Shown here piece after piece: positions 20,835 through 33,030 of a DNA stretch of 64,000 nucleotides. A model generated the notes under the pieces. That model was not told where the DNA came from. It saw only the letters and a program-made list of their open reading frames with translations, and made no database searches. The position numbers and the translations under genes were made by a program. The first letter of the stretch is position 1, and every line of letters begins with the position of its first letter. The DNA is from Panulirus ornatus (lineage: Eukaryota; Arthropoda; Malacostraca; Decapoda; Palinuridae). The stretch spans positions 2,900,114-2,964,113 of the forward strand of contig NC_092249.1 of the NCBI RefSeq assembly GCF_036320965.1, written 5' to 3'.

Positions 20835-21415
20835 AGACCTCCCAAACCATCGTAAGGCATACGTAAGGTACGGTAAGGTCCCAGACCCCAGCTGTGGGGG
20901 TAGAAGACCTTCCAAACCATCGTAAGGTATACGTAAGGTACGGTAAGGTCCCAGACCCCAGCTGTGGGGGTAGAAGACCTCCCAAACCATCGTAAGGTAT
21001 ACGTAAGGTAAGGTAAGGTCCCAGACCCCAGCTGTGGGGGTAGATGACCTCCCAAACCATCGGAAGGTATACGTAAGGTACGGTAAGGTCCCAGACCCCA
21101 GCTGTGGGGGTAGAAGACCTCCCAAATCATCGTAAGGTATACGTAAGGTAAGGTAAGGTCCCAGACCCCAGTTGTGGGGGTAGAAGACCTCCCAAACCAT
21201 CGTAAGGTATACGTAAGGTAAGGTAAGGTCCCAGACTCCAGCTGTGGGGGTAGAAGACCTCCCAAACCATCGTAAGGTATACGTAAGGTAAGGTAAGGTC
21301 CCAGACCCCAGCTGTGGGGGTAGAAGACCACCCAAACCATCATAAGGTATACGTAAGGTAAGGTAAGGTCCCAGACCTCAGCTGTGGGGGTAGAAGACCT
21401 CCCAAACCATCCTAA
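20835..21415 (-). repeat. 60-bp satellite, locus 1 of 4
   Basis: About ten units in exact 60-bp register. Each contains CCCAAACCATCGTAAGGTAT, ACGTAAGGTAAGGTAAGGTC and CCAGACCCCAGCTGTGGGGG. CCCCA/TGGGG can pair around GCTG in every unit. The period keeps minus-strand frames open (WEVFYPHSWGLGPYLTLRIPYDGL-type), which are artefacts. The same unit is at 31.2, 39.4 and 45.9 kb. Confidence 0.95.
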
Positions 21416-21688
21416 GATATGCAGACTGTGAGGTCAGGTCCCTAACCCAAACGTATGAGTAGAAACCCCTCATAAAAAAAAAAAACCACCCCACTGTAGG
21501 ACGTAGATAAACCCCTGACTGGTGAGTCAGTAAAGCGTGGACCCCTATGTGAGGTGTGGGCCAGATATTGGATGAAAGTCTCCGGTGGTTTATCAACAAA
21601 CACGTCACTCCCGCCCAAAGTGATAGCATCATAAACCAAGTTGAACAGGAGGGGTTGATTCTCATGTCGCGGGCTTGCATCAGGATAG
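21416..21688. other. unique sequence between two satellites
   Basis: Contains an A run at about 21475-21485. No gene seen. Confidence 0.55.
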
Positions 21689-22077
21689 CCAGCTTCGTAA
21701 TGCAAGACGAACTCAGCTTCGTAATGCAAGACGAACTCAGCTTCGTAATGCAAGACGAACTCAGCTTCGTAATGCAAGACGAACTCAGCTTCGTAATGCA
21801 AGACGAACTCAGCTTAGTAATGCAAGACGAACTCAGCTTCGTGATGTAAGACGAACTCAGCTTCGTAATGCAAGACGAACTCAGCTTCGTAATGCAAGAC
21901 GAACTCAGCTTAGTAATGCAAGACGAACTCAGCTTCGTAATGTAAGACGAACTCAGCTTCGTAATGCAAGACGAACTCAGCTTCGTGATGCAAGACGAAC
22001 TCAGCTTAGTAATGCAAGACGAACTCAGCTTCGTGATGCAAGACGAACTCAGCTTCGTAATGCAAGACGAACTCAGC
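21689..22077 (+). repeat. 24-bp minisatellite
   Basis: Sixteen units of CTTCGTAATGCAAGACGAAC plus TCAG. Variants are confined to cttagtaatg, cgtgatg and aatgtaag. No unit has a frame-shifting indel, so all frames run long. The right edge is a run of about 17 C at 22081-22098. Confidence 0.95.
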
Positions 22078-22229
22078 CATTCCCCCCCCCCCCCCCCCGG
22101 GTCATATATAAAGTTATTCACTTGTTCACATAATCGTCTGAATAACATGAACTGCAGTTGTTATACAATGAACATCATAACTCCATGAACTAGTTAACCC
22201 ACTCACTACAATACTGCTATACATTTGTT

Positions 22230-22400
22230 TCCATACTATGAAACTACCATTTACCCATTTTTTCCATACTATGAAACTACCATTTACCCATTTTTTTCCA
22301 TACTATGAAACTACCATTTACCCATTTTTTTCCACACTATGAAACTACCATTTACCCATTTTTTTTCATACTATGAAACTACCATTTACTCATTTTTCTC
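22230..22400. repeat. ~34-bp minisatellite
   Basis: About five units of ACTATGAAACTACCATTTAC plus CCATTTTTTTCCAT. Length differences lie only in the T run. Confidence 0.9.
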
Positions 22401-23715
22401 CTTTAGATTACCACTGTCTCTCATTTGCATATCGGTATGTGAAACTGTCACCTCTCTGAGCACCGGTGTGGAACCATGAATGATGTAAAATATGGCAGTC
22501 AAGAGCAGTTTCTATTATACAAATGGTGACAGATGAAGCAACATATCTTTGCAATCTTCTTCTCTTAACACATACAGTGACCTTTATTTTGAGGCAGAAT
22601 TTATACGCCTACATTTCAATAAAATGTCGATAATCGGACAGACAAAACCAGAAAGTCCCAAACATTTTCTTTTCTAGAAATATATCCTTTCGGTCGTACA
22701 CCTCGTTTTCTATATGTTTGTTTACGATGGATAGTCTCGTTTTCTTCTAAGGAGAATTCTAAGAGGCATCGCAGTTAATTAAAACATCAATGTAACTAAT
22801 ACAGGATTAAATCCACACGTTTTATAGATCGAGAAATAAAAAATTTATTAGGGGGGGACACTAGAAAATCTTTCTATATGGCGGAATCATACGTTGAGCG
22901 GAAATAATTGCTCTCCATCATCTTTAATGACCCCCCCAATTTATTACCTCGCCTCAAGACATCATCGGACAATATCCAGGAACAGAGCCAGGTTGTATAT
23001 GTAGGAAAGGCAGGATCTAAGGTACCTTATAATGGATGCCATCAGTCTCCCTAAAGGTAACACACGGAACTACACTTTCCCAATATCTAACTATTAACCT
23101 AATTATTGACTTAAGTAACTCGCAGTAACTTTGTTTTAAGTTTGCCGTAGGTAACAATCATTCCTACAGAATAATGCTATCATCTCGCAACTGTTGTTTT
23201 TCTTCTTTTTTTTCTTAATGGAGAAAACGTAAAAAGTAGAGCGTTCAATTGCACACAAGAACCAACACACCGGCGCACCACAAAATGAACATCATCTCCA
23301 ACGAAAACGCGTTTGACACAAAATTCGCCCGTACGCCCGCAGTGCCATTAAGAAGCTAAGTGAAAATACCAGAAAATACCGTCTCTGTTGGTTCTGAGTC
23401 CTGGTCTTGTATCCATATGACTACAGTACCAAACGTAGAGCGATCTATCTATCTATCTATCTACCGGGAATTTCATCCGGGTTTCGAGCACGGGGCTGGC
23501 GATGGAATTCTAAGTTACGTGAAGTAAACACTTGGGTTAAGATGGTTTGGCTATTCCCTTATCAGATAAGGTGAGGCGTAGCTGGAAACGCAAGGGTCTG
23601 GAACTCCATTTAGGAGGGAATGGTTCAAACTTCTTGGTCTGGAAGGACCAAGAACTTCATACACTTCAGTTAAGGAAGTTTATGAAAATGGGACTGGAAT
23701 ACATGACGACAGATA
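22401..23715. other. unique sequence, no gene seen
   Basis: One of the longer stretches with few repeats. A/T-rich with a (TCTA)n of five units at about 23443-23462. At 23478-23490 GGGTTTCGAGCAC weakly resembles a box B but has no box A at the right distance. No gene, RNA or retroelement recognised. Confidence 0.5.
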
Positions 23716-23717
23716 CT

Positions 23718-23878
23718 GTTTCTTATCAGTTATCATTATCATTACTATTATCATTATTATCATTAGTATTAATCGTAGTAATAACTCATTATAATAATGA
23801 ATATGATTATAATTTTCATTATTATCAATATTCTTATCATTATCATTAACATTATTATCATCATTATCATAACATATC
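23718..23878. repeat. imperfect (ATT/ATC)n trinucleotide tract
   Basis: TTATCATTATCATTACTATT-type sequence with scattered changes for about 160 bp. Confidence 0.9.
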
Positions 23879-24058
23879 AAGACCCCTTTAATGTGCCCCC
23901 CCCCCCCAATGATTAAATTTCTAATTTCTTTCCCTTTTAACGTTTTCTTTTCACCCGAAACGCCCTTGAGGTAAGGTAGGAGGCCCCTTTGCCATCTGTA
24001 CGCTGAACTAACTCTAACTAGGAGACTCTCCCTTCCCCCAAACAGCCCAGTTCCTCTG

Positions 24059-24059
<1 letters not shown>

Positions 24060-24136
<77 letters not shown>

Positions 24137-24137
24137 C
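24060..24137. repeat. (CT)n with short (CA)n end
   Basis: CT run of about 69 bp ending in CACACACA. Confidence 0.96.
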
Positions 24138-24216
24138 GTATTGCTCCCTGGGTAAAGTTTCCTCCGATCTAGTTTATCTTTCAGATTACTTTGCCGCTCT
24201 TCCTTGTAGAGTGAAG

Positions 24217-24217
<1 letters not shown>

Positions 24218-24312
<95 letters not shown>
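24218..24312. repeat. (GT)n-(GA)n microsatellite
   Basis: A short GT run precedes a GA run of about 85 bp. Confidence 0.96.
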
Positions 24313-26215
<1,903 letters not shown>

Positions 26216-26217
26216 GT

Positions 26218-26398
26218 ACGAAGGTATGATCCTTCAGCGCGATGGTACGATCCTTGAGCTCGACGGTACGATCCTTGAGCGCGACGGTACGATCCTTGAG
26301 CACGACGGTACGACCCTTGAGCACGACGGTACGATCCTTGAGCACGACGGTAAGATCCTTGAGGCACGACGGTACGACCCTTGAGCACGACGGTACGG
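26218..26398 (-). repeat. 21-bp minisatellite, locus 4, left arm (inverted)
   Basis: About eight units of the CGTACCGTCGTGCTCAAG family on the minus strand. It faces plus-orientation units at 26437-26494 across about 40 bp. Confidence 0.92.
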
Positions 26399-26402
26399 TC
26401 CT

Positions 26403-26415
26403 AGGTCAAAGGCCC
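26403..26415 (+). promoter_or_regulatory. AGGTCA half-site with degenerate DR1 partner
   Basis: AGGTCA, one A, then AGGCCC. It lies in the spacer between the two opposed arms of the satellite. Weak; listed because complete pairs occur beside other loci of the same satellite. Confidence 0.25.
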
Positions 26416-26436
26416 GACCATCTTACCCAAAGATCG

Positions 26437-26494
26437 TACGTACCGTCGTGTTCAGGGGTCGTACCGTCGTGCCTCAAGGATCGTACCGTCGTCC
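26437..26494 (+). repeat. 21-bp minisatellite, locus 4, right arm
   Basis: Two to three plus-strand units (CGTACCGTCGTGTTCAGG and CGTACCGTCGTGCCTCAAGG). With the left arm this makes a palindromic arrangement. Confidence 0.88.
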
Positions 26495-26650
26495 TGATAG
26501 TATAAGCAGATCAGCAGGAACGAAAAACACTGGTACTTACGAACCTGCGCGACAGAGTTCTAACAAGGTTTCAGATGCGCAGATGAAGGATCAAATCAGG
26601 CTACATCCACTCCACGGCAAATGTTTCTCGCTAAAGAACAATTTGTCTCT

Positions 26651-26680
26651 CGTTGATCACTTAACCCCTTGTGATCAACG
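26651..26680. other. perfect 10-bp stem hairpin
   Basis: CGTTGATCAC and GTGATCAACG flank a 10-nt loop (TTAACCCCTT). No T run follows and no gene is nearby. Confidence 0.7.
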
Positions 26681-26866
26681 GTGATACAGAGACGAAAAGA
26701 ACATCGAACAAGCAGTTAACGCTCAGGCGCGACCAACAAACAGAACTCTATCTCTGGCACTTGGATCAATTTGAAGGCCCAAAACCTGGAGAAAAATGGC
26801 GGGAAAACAAGGCTTCGACACCCATGATAAAACATTGAAAATCTTCCCTACACTTCTGTGCAGGAC

Positions 26867-26932
26867 AAGTGCCAACTGTTACGACCAGTGTCTATGACTG
26901 GTGAGATACGGGTTCGAATCCCCTCTCGTGCC
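26867..26932 (+). other. decayed tRNA-like sequence
   Basis: Contains a near-perfect box B (GGTTCGAATCC, 26911-26921) and a T-arm with 4 of 5 pairs. There is a 5-bp anticodon-like stem CCAGT/ACTGG with a 7-nt loop (GTCTATG, 26890-26896) and a 3' strand CTCGTGC. The 5' acceptor strand that should read GCACGAG is missing and the D-arm does not fold. It is therefore a tRNA pseudogene or SINE head, not a working tRNA. Confidence 0.45.
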
Positions 26933-27066
26933 AAAGAGAGGTACAGAGGAACGCCTCGCAATGACAATGAGTGTAATTGTACCACTCAAGATTTCTTGCA
27001 TCGATCACAACCCTCGACTTGTGGTGGTGGTGGGGGTGAGGGAGGTGAGGAAGGGGGAGGGGGAGA
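26933..27066. other. unique to G-rich transition
   Basis: Sequence becomes purine/G-rich (GGTGGTGGTGGGGGTGAGG) before the next array. Confidence 0.55.
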
Positions 27067-27069
27067 AAA

Positions 27070-27415
27070 TCTATAGCTCCGGCGGTGGAGGAGGTGGTGG
27101 TGTGTGCTGGAGGCTGTGTTGGAGAGGCGGAGGAGCTCCGGCGGTGGAGGTGGTGTGTGCTGGAGGCTGTGTTGGAGAGGCGGAGGAGCTCCGGCGGTGG
27201 AGGTGGTGGTGTGTGCTGGAGGCTGTGTTGGAGAGGCGGAGGAGCTCCGGCGGTGGAGGTGGTGGTGTGTGCTGGAGGCTGTGTTGGAGAGGCGGAGGAG
27301 CTCCGGCGGTGGAGGTGGTGGTGTGTGCTGGAGGCTGTGTTGGAGAGGCGGAGGAGCTCCGGCGGTGGAGGTGGTGGTGTGTGCTGGAGGCTGTGTTGGA
27401 GAGGCGGAGGAGCAT
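27070..27415 (+). repeat. 57-bp G-rich minisatellite
   Basis: About six units of GGAGCTCCGGCGGTGGAGG plus TGGTGGTGTGTGCTGGAGG and CTGTGTTGGAGAGGC. The plus strand is strongly G-rich with many GG/GGG runs and could form G-quadruplexes. Glycine-rich and serine/proline-rich frames on the two strands are artefacts of composition. Confidence 0.93.
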
Positions 27416-27656
27416 CCTGGTGGAGTGTGGCAAGAGGGAGGTTCCCCCCCCCCCCACCCTAAGCCTGTGGTGGCTGTGTTGGAGAAGATGCTGGGGGGTT
27501 CCCTGTGGTGGAAGAGTGGAGGAACTGTATTCCTAGGGGTGGAAGGGTGGAAGCGGGTTGGAAATCTCTCTGAGGTTGACAACTGCTACGTTCACTGCCT
27601 CTGTGGGGGGTAAAGTGGGGGGGGAGGAGGGTGGGGGGGTTGCTAAAGCCCGGTTG

Positions 27657-27688
<32 letters not shown>

Positions 27689-28310
27689 GAGGGGGGGGGG
27701 GGGTTATACTGTGGGTGGTGCGTGGTGGAGTGAACGTATTACCTTCATCAATTGATGGATTGCAAATTCATCATTTTGATTGATACAAAATATTCATCTT
27801 TTTCTTCCGTTTAATGACTATGATGGAGGCTGGCGAGCATCCCATTTTCTGAGTGGATGTACTAAGTCCTGCCTCTCATGCTGTGTACTGTACTATATGG
27901 ATGTTCTCATCCTTAAGCAAGACGTAATATCTAAGTACGACGAAATCCTTAAAGTACGAGGCACTTAAAACGCAAGGGGTTTAAGTACGTCTTACTCTAA
28001 GGATTTACGTCAACGTACTAAAAGAGTTAAATAGTCGTATTTCTCAAGATTACGTCGACGATCTCAAGGCGTTTAAAAAAAAAAAAAAAATCGGTGTTAC
28101 AACACTGAAGAAAAAAATGATATCCAATAACGAGACCTTTTTTTTTTAAATATATATATACACATTTTTTCAATATTACTAAAAATCAGTCATTTCTAGC
28201 ACGAAACTGCACGACCTAATTACAAAACATGGCCTTACCATCAACCATATACACATACCCTCACAACTCTGCCCTACACACACATATATAAAAAGGTAAA
28301 TACAGTACAG
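27416..28310. other. unique sequence with G-rich left end
   Basis: TTG and GGT triplet runs at about 27650-27690 and a G run at 27692-27703. At 27915-28060 a loose AAGTACGACG/CTTAAAGTACGAGG repeat. A run at about 28075-28089 and T run near 28139-28147. No gene seen. Confidence 0.5.
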
Positions 28311-28352
28311 AGGAGGAGGAGGAGGAGGAGGAGGAGGAGGAGGAGGAGGAGG
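28311..28352. repeat. (AGG)n microsatellite
   Basis: Fourteen AGG triplets in a row. Confidence 0.97.
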
Positions 28353-28560
28353 GGAAGAAGAGAGTATACATGCAAATATCAACCAGGCTGGGGAGCAAAT
28401 GTCGCTTCTATGTGTGAACGCCTCTTAAGAATATCTTCGTGTGTCTGTTGTGTTTTAATTACAACCAAGATTAACACTCTTTCCTAACAACTTTGGAGAG
28501 GACGGAACTCACAGACCTTGTTAACAAAAATTAAGAAAAAATGTGCACATTCTTATTCGT

Positions 28561-28641
<81 letters not shown>
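28561..28641. repeat. (AT)n microsatellite
   Basis: TA run of about 80 bp with one TACATA break. Confidence 0.97.
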
Positions 28642-28644
<3 letters not shown>

Positions 28645-28868
28645 GGGGAGAAGCTAAAAGAATTAATTTATATAAGGAGTCACGCTGAAATAATTTATAT
28701 AAGGAGACAAGCTTAAATAATCTATATTAGGAGACAAGCTTGAATAATTTATATAAGGGGACAAGCTTGAATAATTCATATAAGGGGACAAGCTTAAATA
28801 TTTCATATATTTGGAGACAAGCTGAAATAATTTATATGAGGGGACAAGCTGAAAATAATTTATATAAA
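28645..28868. repeat. ~28-bp A/T-rich minisatellite
   Basis: About eight units of GGAGACAAGCTTAAATAATT plus TATATAA. It starts directly after the (AT)n tract. Confidence 0.9.
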
Positions 28869-29305
28869 GATAGAAAAAAAAGTGACAAATTAGAAAAAAA
28901 ATAGAGGAATTTCACGACAAGACACGAACAAACGAAAATATCTCAAGACAAAAATATTATTCCACAAGGGCAACATACATAAAGAAAACGTCATGTGCGT
29001 CGTCCTACCTCATAACGCTCATCAGCTGGGCAAACAAATTTCAATTACCTGCTAAATGCAAGAATAAACAGACAGTCATACAACTCTCAGTTCTCTTAAT
29101 CTTTCCCAAAAATAAAAATCATAAATCTAAGAAACTCGTATAAGAAAAAGGCACGGAAAATGATGAAGTCGATTTAATTAAAAGGCGTCACAAAAAAAAA
29201 ATGATTAAATATAAAATACGATAATCATGAAATGTTGAAATTCTGACGGAGAAAAATTTAAATAATTTCTCAAAATCATTATACATCACAATACAATGTA
29301 GAAAG
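28869..29305. other. unique A/T-rich sequence
   Basis: No gene or RNA recognised. Confidence 0.55.
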
Positions 29306-29640
29306 TATAGCTAAAGAAAAATGGGAGGACAAACAACTAGAGAAAATGAAGAGTAAAAGATATGAAAACACCAGAATAAAGAAAACGGAAGGACAAGAAT
29401 CTTCAGAAAACGGGGAGTAATAAAAGTGAAAACACAAGAGGAAAGGAAAATGGAAGGACAAGTATTTAGAGAAAACGGGAAATAAAAGACATGAGAAAAC
29501 GAATGAAAAATGGAAAAACAAGTATCTAGAGAAAATGTAAAATACAAGCCATGAAAAGACGAGGAAAGAGAAATGGGGAGAGAAGCATCTAGAGAAAACG
29601 GGAAATATAAGCCATGAAAACAAAAGAGGAAAGAAAACGC
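29306..29640. repeat. degenerate ~60-bp purine-rich repeat
   Basis: About six diverged units share ACAAGTATCTAGAGAAAATG, a following AAATACAAGCCATGAAAA and GAGGAAAGAAAATGGA. Minus-strand frames rich in F, S and L are artefacts of the purine bias. Confidence 0.8.
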
Positions 29641-29900
29641 AAGGGATTACAAATTCAACGCAGCTTCCAAACCCTTGCGTTTTCTGGTCTCTTAAGCTGT
29701 TTGAGGCCACGACCAGCTGGCCTACTTGCCCTTGAGGGCCTAGGTGATCATCTACACCTTCTGGAAAGATCCACAAGGTCTCCAATTGTGTGTTCCGTGG
29801 CAGCTTTAAGAAGTCATCCTATGGGTCGTTTACCTTCAACCACTTAATCACGACTATAACGACCCTTGGGTATAATCATGGCCTGTGGACCTTGACCTGA
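29641..29900. other. unique sequence, no gene seen
   Basis: No recognisable gene. Confidence 0.5.
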
Positions 29901-29918
29901 CCACCAGGTCAAAGGTCA
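29893..29918 (+). promoter_or_regulatory. perfect DR1 AGGTCA pair with inverted third half-site
   Basis: AGGTCA at 29906-29911, a single A, and AGGTCA at 29913-29918 form a consensus DR1. A TGACCT lies at 29893-29898. This is 18 bases before the 21-bp satellite at 29.94 kb. DR1 is the classical site for RXR/USP or HNF4-type receptors; binding here is not shown. Confidence 0.4.
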
Positions 29919-29935
29919 CGTCAACCCCGAGGGTC

Positions 29936-30150
29936 GTAAGGTGTTGCTCAAGGGTCGTACCGTCAAGCTCAAGGATCGTTCCGTCGCGCTCAAAGGTCGT
30001 ACCGTCGTGCTCAAGGATCGTTCCGTCGCGCTCAAAGGTCGTACCGTCGTGCTCAAGGGTTGTACCGTCGTGCTCAAAGGTCGTACGGTCGTGCTCAAAG
30101 GTCGTGTTCAAGGGTCGTACCGTCGTGCTCAAGAGTTGTACATTTGTACT
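29936..30150 (+). repeat. 21-bp minisatellite, locus 5
   Basis: About ten units of CGTACCGTCGTGCTCAAG type with GG/AGG and GCGCTC variants. One unit near 30096-30110 is shortened. Confidence 0.93.
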
Positions 30151-30443
30151 CAACGACTGAACATTCGTACACAATGGCACAATGAACGCAAATTTATTTA
30201 GCTATGTTCATGACCACAGCAGCATCTATATATAAGTACCTCCATCTAACCCTAACGAACCCAATGGTAATTAGGGCCGTTTATTTAAGTCACACGACAC
30301 ACAAACAAACCTCATTTCCTATATCTAACAACTTGGTCGTCTGGTGATTCGTCAGATACATCAAGCCAGAAAGACAAAGAAAGGCTCCCAGTTCATACAT
30401 CGGGATATCACTTCTGCTCCTCGATAGCGCTCCGGCCTTATTG

Positions 30444-30446
<3 letters not shown>
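30151..30446. other. unique sequence, no gene seen
   Basis: No gene or RNA recognised. Confidence 0.5.
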
Positions 30447-30483
<37 letters not shown>

Positions 30484-30499
30484 AGGGGGGGGGGGGGGT
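30447..30499. repeat. (GT)n followed by G run
   Basis: GT run of about 34 bp then a G-rich run to 30498. Confidence 0.95.
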
Positions 30500-30539
30500 T
30501 CGTCATTCGCAGCAATTCGTTCCCCTCTCTTGCAAATGG

Positions 30540-30664
30540 GGGCTCTCTCTCTCTCTCTCTCTCTAGTCCAGTCCTTTTCCACCTCTCTCTTTAACTGGGA
30601 CGTGTCCGGCTGGCGTGTGTGTGTGTGTGTGTGTGTGTGTTGTGTGTGTGTGTGTGTGTGTGTC
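30540..30664. repeat. short (CT)n and (GT)n microsatellites
   Basis: CT run at about 30544-30565 and GT run at about 30615-30663, interrupted once by TTG. Confidence 0.93.
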
Positions 30665-31065
30665 CCACTACGGGATAATCGTGCTAAACTATGGCTACCC
30701 GCACGGGTCGTGTGTACTGGTGGTTACATGTTACTAGGCGTTCGGGGTCCCCCCCACCCGTGACACACATCCTAAAATACAAAATAAAAAACCCAAAGTG
30801 ATTTTTTTCCCCCCTTTATTTCGAGGGACTTAAAATACATAGGTTTGTGAACTGTGTCGTAAAAACTACACATCACATTTCTATGACGATCGTAACCCTG
30901 CGCTGAAAGCTTTTTGGTTTCTTGGTTGGTATTGTTTGAGAATATAACGGAATAAACACACAAGCGTTGTACAAATAGACCAATTCCATGGCTGAATATC
31001 AATGAGATATCTGTATTACCATACGCAAATGTAGGTCGTGTGGACAGCATATCAAAAAATATTAT

Positions 31066-31072
<7 letters not shown>
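30665..31072. other. unique sequence, no gene seen
   Basis: No gene or RNA recognised. Confidence 0.5.

Positions 31073-31143
<71 letters not shown>
31073..31143. repeat. (AT)n microsatellite at a retroposon 3' end
   Basis: TA run of about 70 bp. Its right edge meets the 3' tail of a minus-strand retroposon. Confidence 0.97.
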
Positions 31144-31148
<5 letters not shown>

Positions 31149-31211
31149 CTATTCGCCATTTCCCGCATTAGCGAGGTAGCGTTAAGAACAGAGGACTGGG
31201 CCTTTGAGGGA
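31144..31211 (-). mobile_element. short retroposon 3' end, cut by 60-bp satellite
   Basis: Read on minus: GGCCCAGTCCTCTGTTCTTA, then CGCTACCTCGCTAATGCGGG and AAATGGCGAATAGTATAAAT, then (AT)n. It matches the copies at 18.05 and 41.2 kb. At about 31210 the element stops inside CCTTTGAGGGA and the 60-bp satellite begins. The satellite's own TTTGGGAGG gives short microhomology at the join. Confidence 0.78.
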
Positions 31212-31402
31212 GGTCTTCTACCCCCACAGCTGGGGTCTGGCACCTTACCTTACCTTACGTATACCTTATGATGGTTTGGGAGGTCTTCTACCCTTACAGC
31301 TGGAGTCTGGGACCTTACCTTACCTTACGTATACCTTACGTTGGTTTGGGAGGTCTTCTACCCCCACAGCTGGGGTCTGGGACCTTACCTTACCTTACGC
31401 TT
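31206..31402 (+). repeat. 60-bp satellite, locus 2
   Basis: Three plus-orientation units (GGAGGTCTTCTACCCCCACA, GCTGGGGTCTGG, CCTTACCTTACCTTACG). The array is fused to the retroposon on its left and to the 65-bp satellite on its right. Confidence 0.93.
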
Positions 31403-31560
31403 TCCTCCAGCAGATAATCTTAAGTCATGGACCAATCTGGTCTTTTGTTATCTGTGTGTCCCATGTACTGTCCTCTAGCAGATAACCTCGTCGTTAACCA
31501 CCAGATCCAACTGTTATCATTCCTTCCTCTGTATTACCCTACAAACAACCTCGTCAAGGG
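31403..31560 (+). repeat. 65-bp satellite, locus 1 of 3 (diverged)
   Basis: Two to three degenerate units of CCTCCAGCAGATAACCTCGT plus GACCATCAGGTCT and GTTATCTGTCC. Joined directly to the last unit of the 60-bp satellite. Confidence 0.8.
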
Positions 31561-32060
31561 TCATTAACTACGCTGTTATATGTCCATCCCATTTACTCGT
31601 CCACGTCAAAGACCATCGGGCACGCTGTCATCGAACCTTCCCAATTTAGAACTACCCAACATCCTGTCGTCAAATGAGTGGGTCATTTGCGACTCTTAAA
31701 GATCCAACCATCTCCAGCAATAGTCATCAAGGCCACAATGAGGAACTCAACTGGGTATTTTCCTCCTTGAGTTCTTACTTGACACCGTTCCACATTTCCT
31801 CAACACCTCTAACCCAGCCACCCAGCTAGCCAGCTAGCAGGAGGAGGAGGAGCGACACCAGTTTCCCTCGCCCCTCCGGAGCTTAATACTGCAAATGCAT
31901 TTCGTACCTTCATGACCCCTTTTCACAACCAAACACCCTCCTCCACCTCCTACCCCCCAAGCGCCCTTTTATCTCGCAGATTACGACGACACACGCGACT
32001 TGCCGTAATTCTTCACCTCCCGCGCCTGCACACGCCTTGTGCAGGCGTGGGAGAGAAGGC
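31561..32060. other. unique sequence with a 10-bp hairpin
   Basis: A perfect stem CGCCTGCACA/TGTGCAGGCG with a 5-nt loop lies at 32023-32047. GGA triplets at about 31839-31852. No gene seen. Confidence 0.6.

Positions 32061-32099
<39 letters not shown>
32061..32099. repeat. (GT)n microsatellite
   Basis: Pure GT run of about 37 bp. Confidence 0.96.
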
Positions 32100-32199
32100 C
32101 CTGGTCCAGGGGCAGGAGGGGAGGGATGTGGAAAGGGTCACAGACATGGGTATACATGTGGTGTACACCTTAAGTGATTACACAGAATATAAATATACA

Positions 32200-32285
32200 T
32201 GAAGAGGGAGACAGACATACAGACAGCCAAACGAAAAAGACAGACAGACAGACAGAAAGGCTGAATGAAAGACAGACAGATACAC

Positions 32286-32290
<5 letters not shown>
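32200..32290. repeat. (CAGA)n-like tract
   Basis: Imperfect ACAGACAGACAG units mixed with other purine-rich sequence. A second short block lies at 32403-32445. Confidence 0.8.

Positions 32291-32370
<80 letters not shown>
32291..32370. repeat. (GA)n microsatellite
   Basis: Pure GA run of about 79 bp. Confidence 0.97.
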
Positions 32371-32373
<3 letters not shown>

Positions 32374-33030
32374 CAGCCTCACGTCATATTGTGGACAAGG
32401 CTTGACAGACAGACAGACAGACATGAACAGACAGACAGACATAGAAGGAGGAAAAAAAATATCATACAACATTTGTCACTCCTACATCACGCTGTTGTGG
32501 TGGACGAAGCTTCCATTCACGGTGCTTATTCACCAACGCGTACCACCTCGATCTAACGACCCCCCCCCCACCCACAACCACAACCACGACCACAACCACT
32601 GGACCGTGCCAAGCCACAACACACACACACTCCCTCCGTCTCCCACACACACACAGAGTTCGAGACTCTGGCCTCATATAATGCCCCACCATCAGAAAGC
32701 GAGCGGATATATAGATTCTACTTCAGAGTGACAATCATCCACGAAGTGCCACGAAGCGGTAACTCCTCAACCCACCTAACGTCTTCTGTGTGTGCCCGTT
32801 TTCCGTTGTCGTCGATGTGCAATGACGCGGTCTCTCCGGATTGCAACGTGAAACACTCAAAAGTGATGGTTTGTGTGCAACGCTTGCGTCACAGACAAAA
32901 TACCAGAGCACAAGACGTAAATAACATGATATATATCGAAAGCCACGTCTTTATCATCTAGAAAAAAAGTGATTCGCCTTCTGATTTACTATCCTGTCTC
33001 TATCTATATAGATTAGGAAGGTAGGGTACA
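32371..33030. other. unique sequence, no gene seen
   Basis: Contains ACCACAACCACGACC repeats near 32573-32602 and a C run at 32561-32569. No gene seen. Confidence 0.5.

Noticed and set aside
20714..21343. Minus-strand 209- and 197-codon frames (tryptophan/tyrosine-rich)
   Set aside because: Product of the 60-bp satellite; the same peptide appears in different frames and at three other satellite loci.
23461..23500. tRNA/SINE box B
   Set aside because: GGGTTTCGAGCAC deviates from the consensus and no box A is present at the expected distance.
26858..26932. Functional tRNA gene
   Set aside because: T-arm and anticodon-like arm fold, but the 5' acceptor strand does not pair with CTCGTGC and there is no proper D-arm. 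The apparent anticodon CTA is also implausible for a normal tRNA.
26901..27613. Glycine-rich and proline/serine-rich frames of about 200 codons
   Set aside because: A G-rich 57-bp tandem repeat lacks stops in several frames on both strands; composition explains it.
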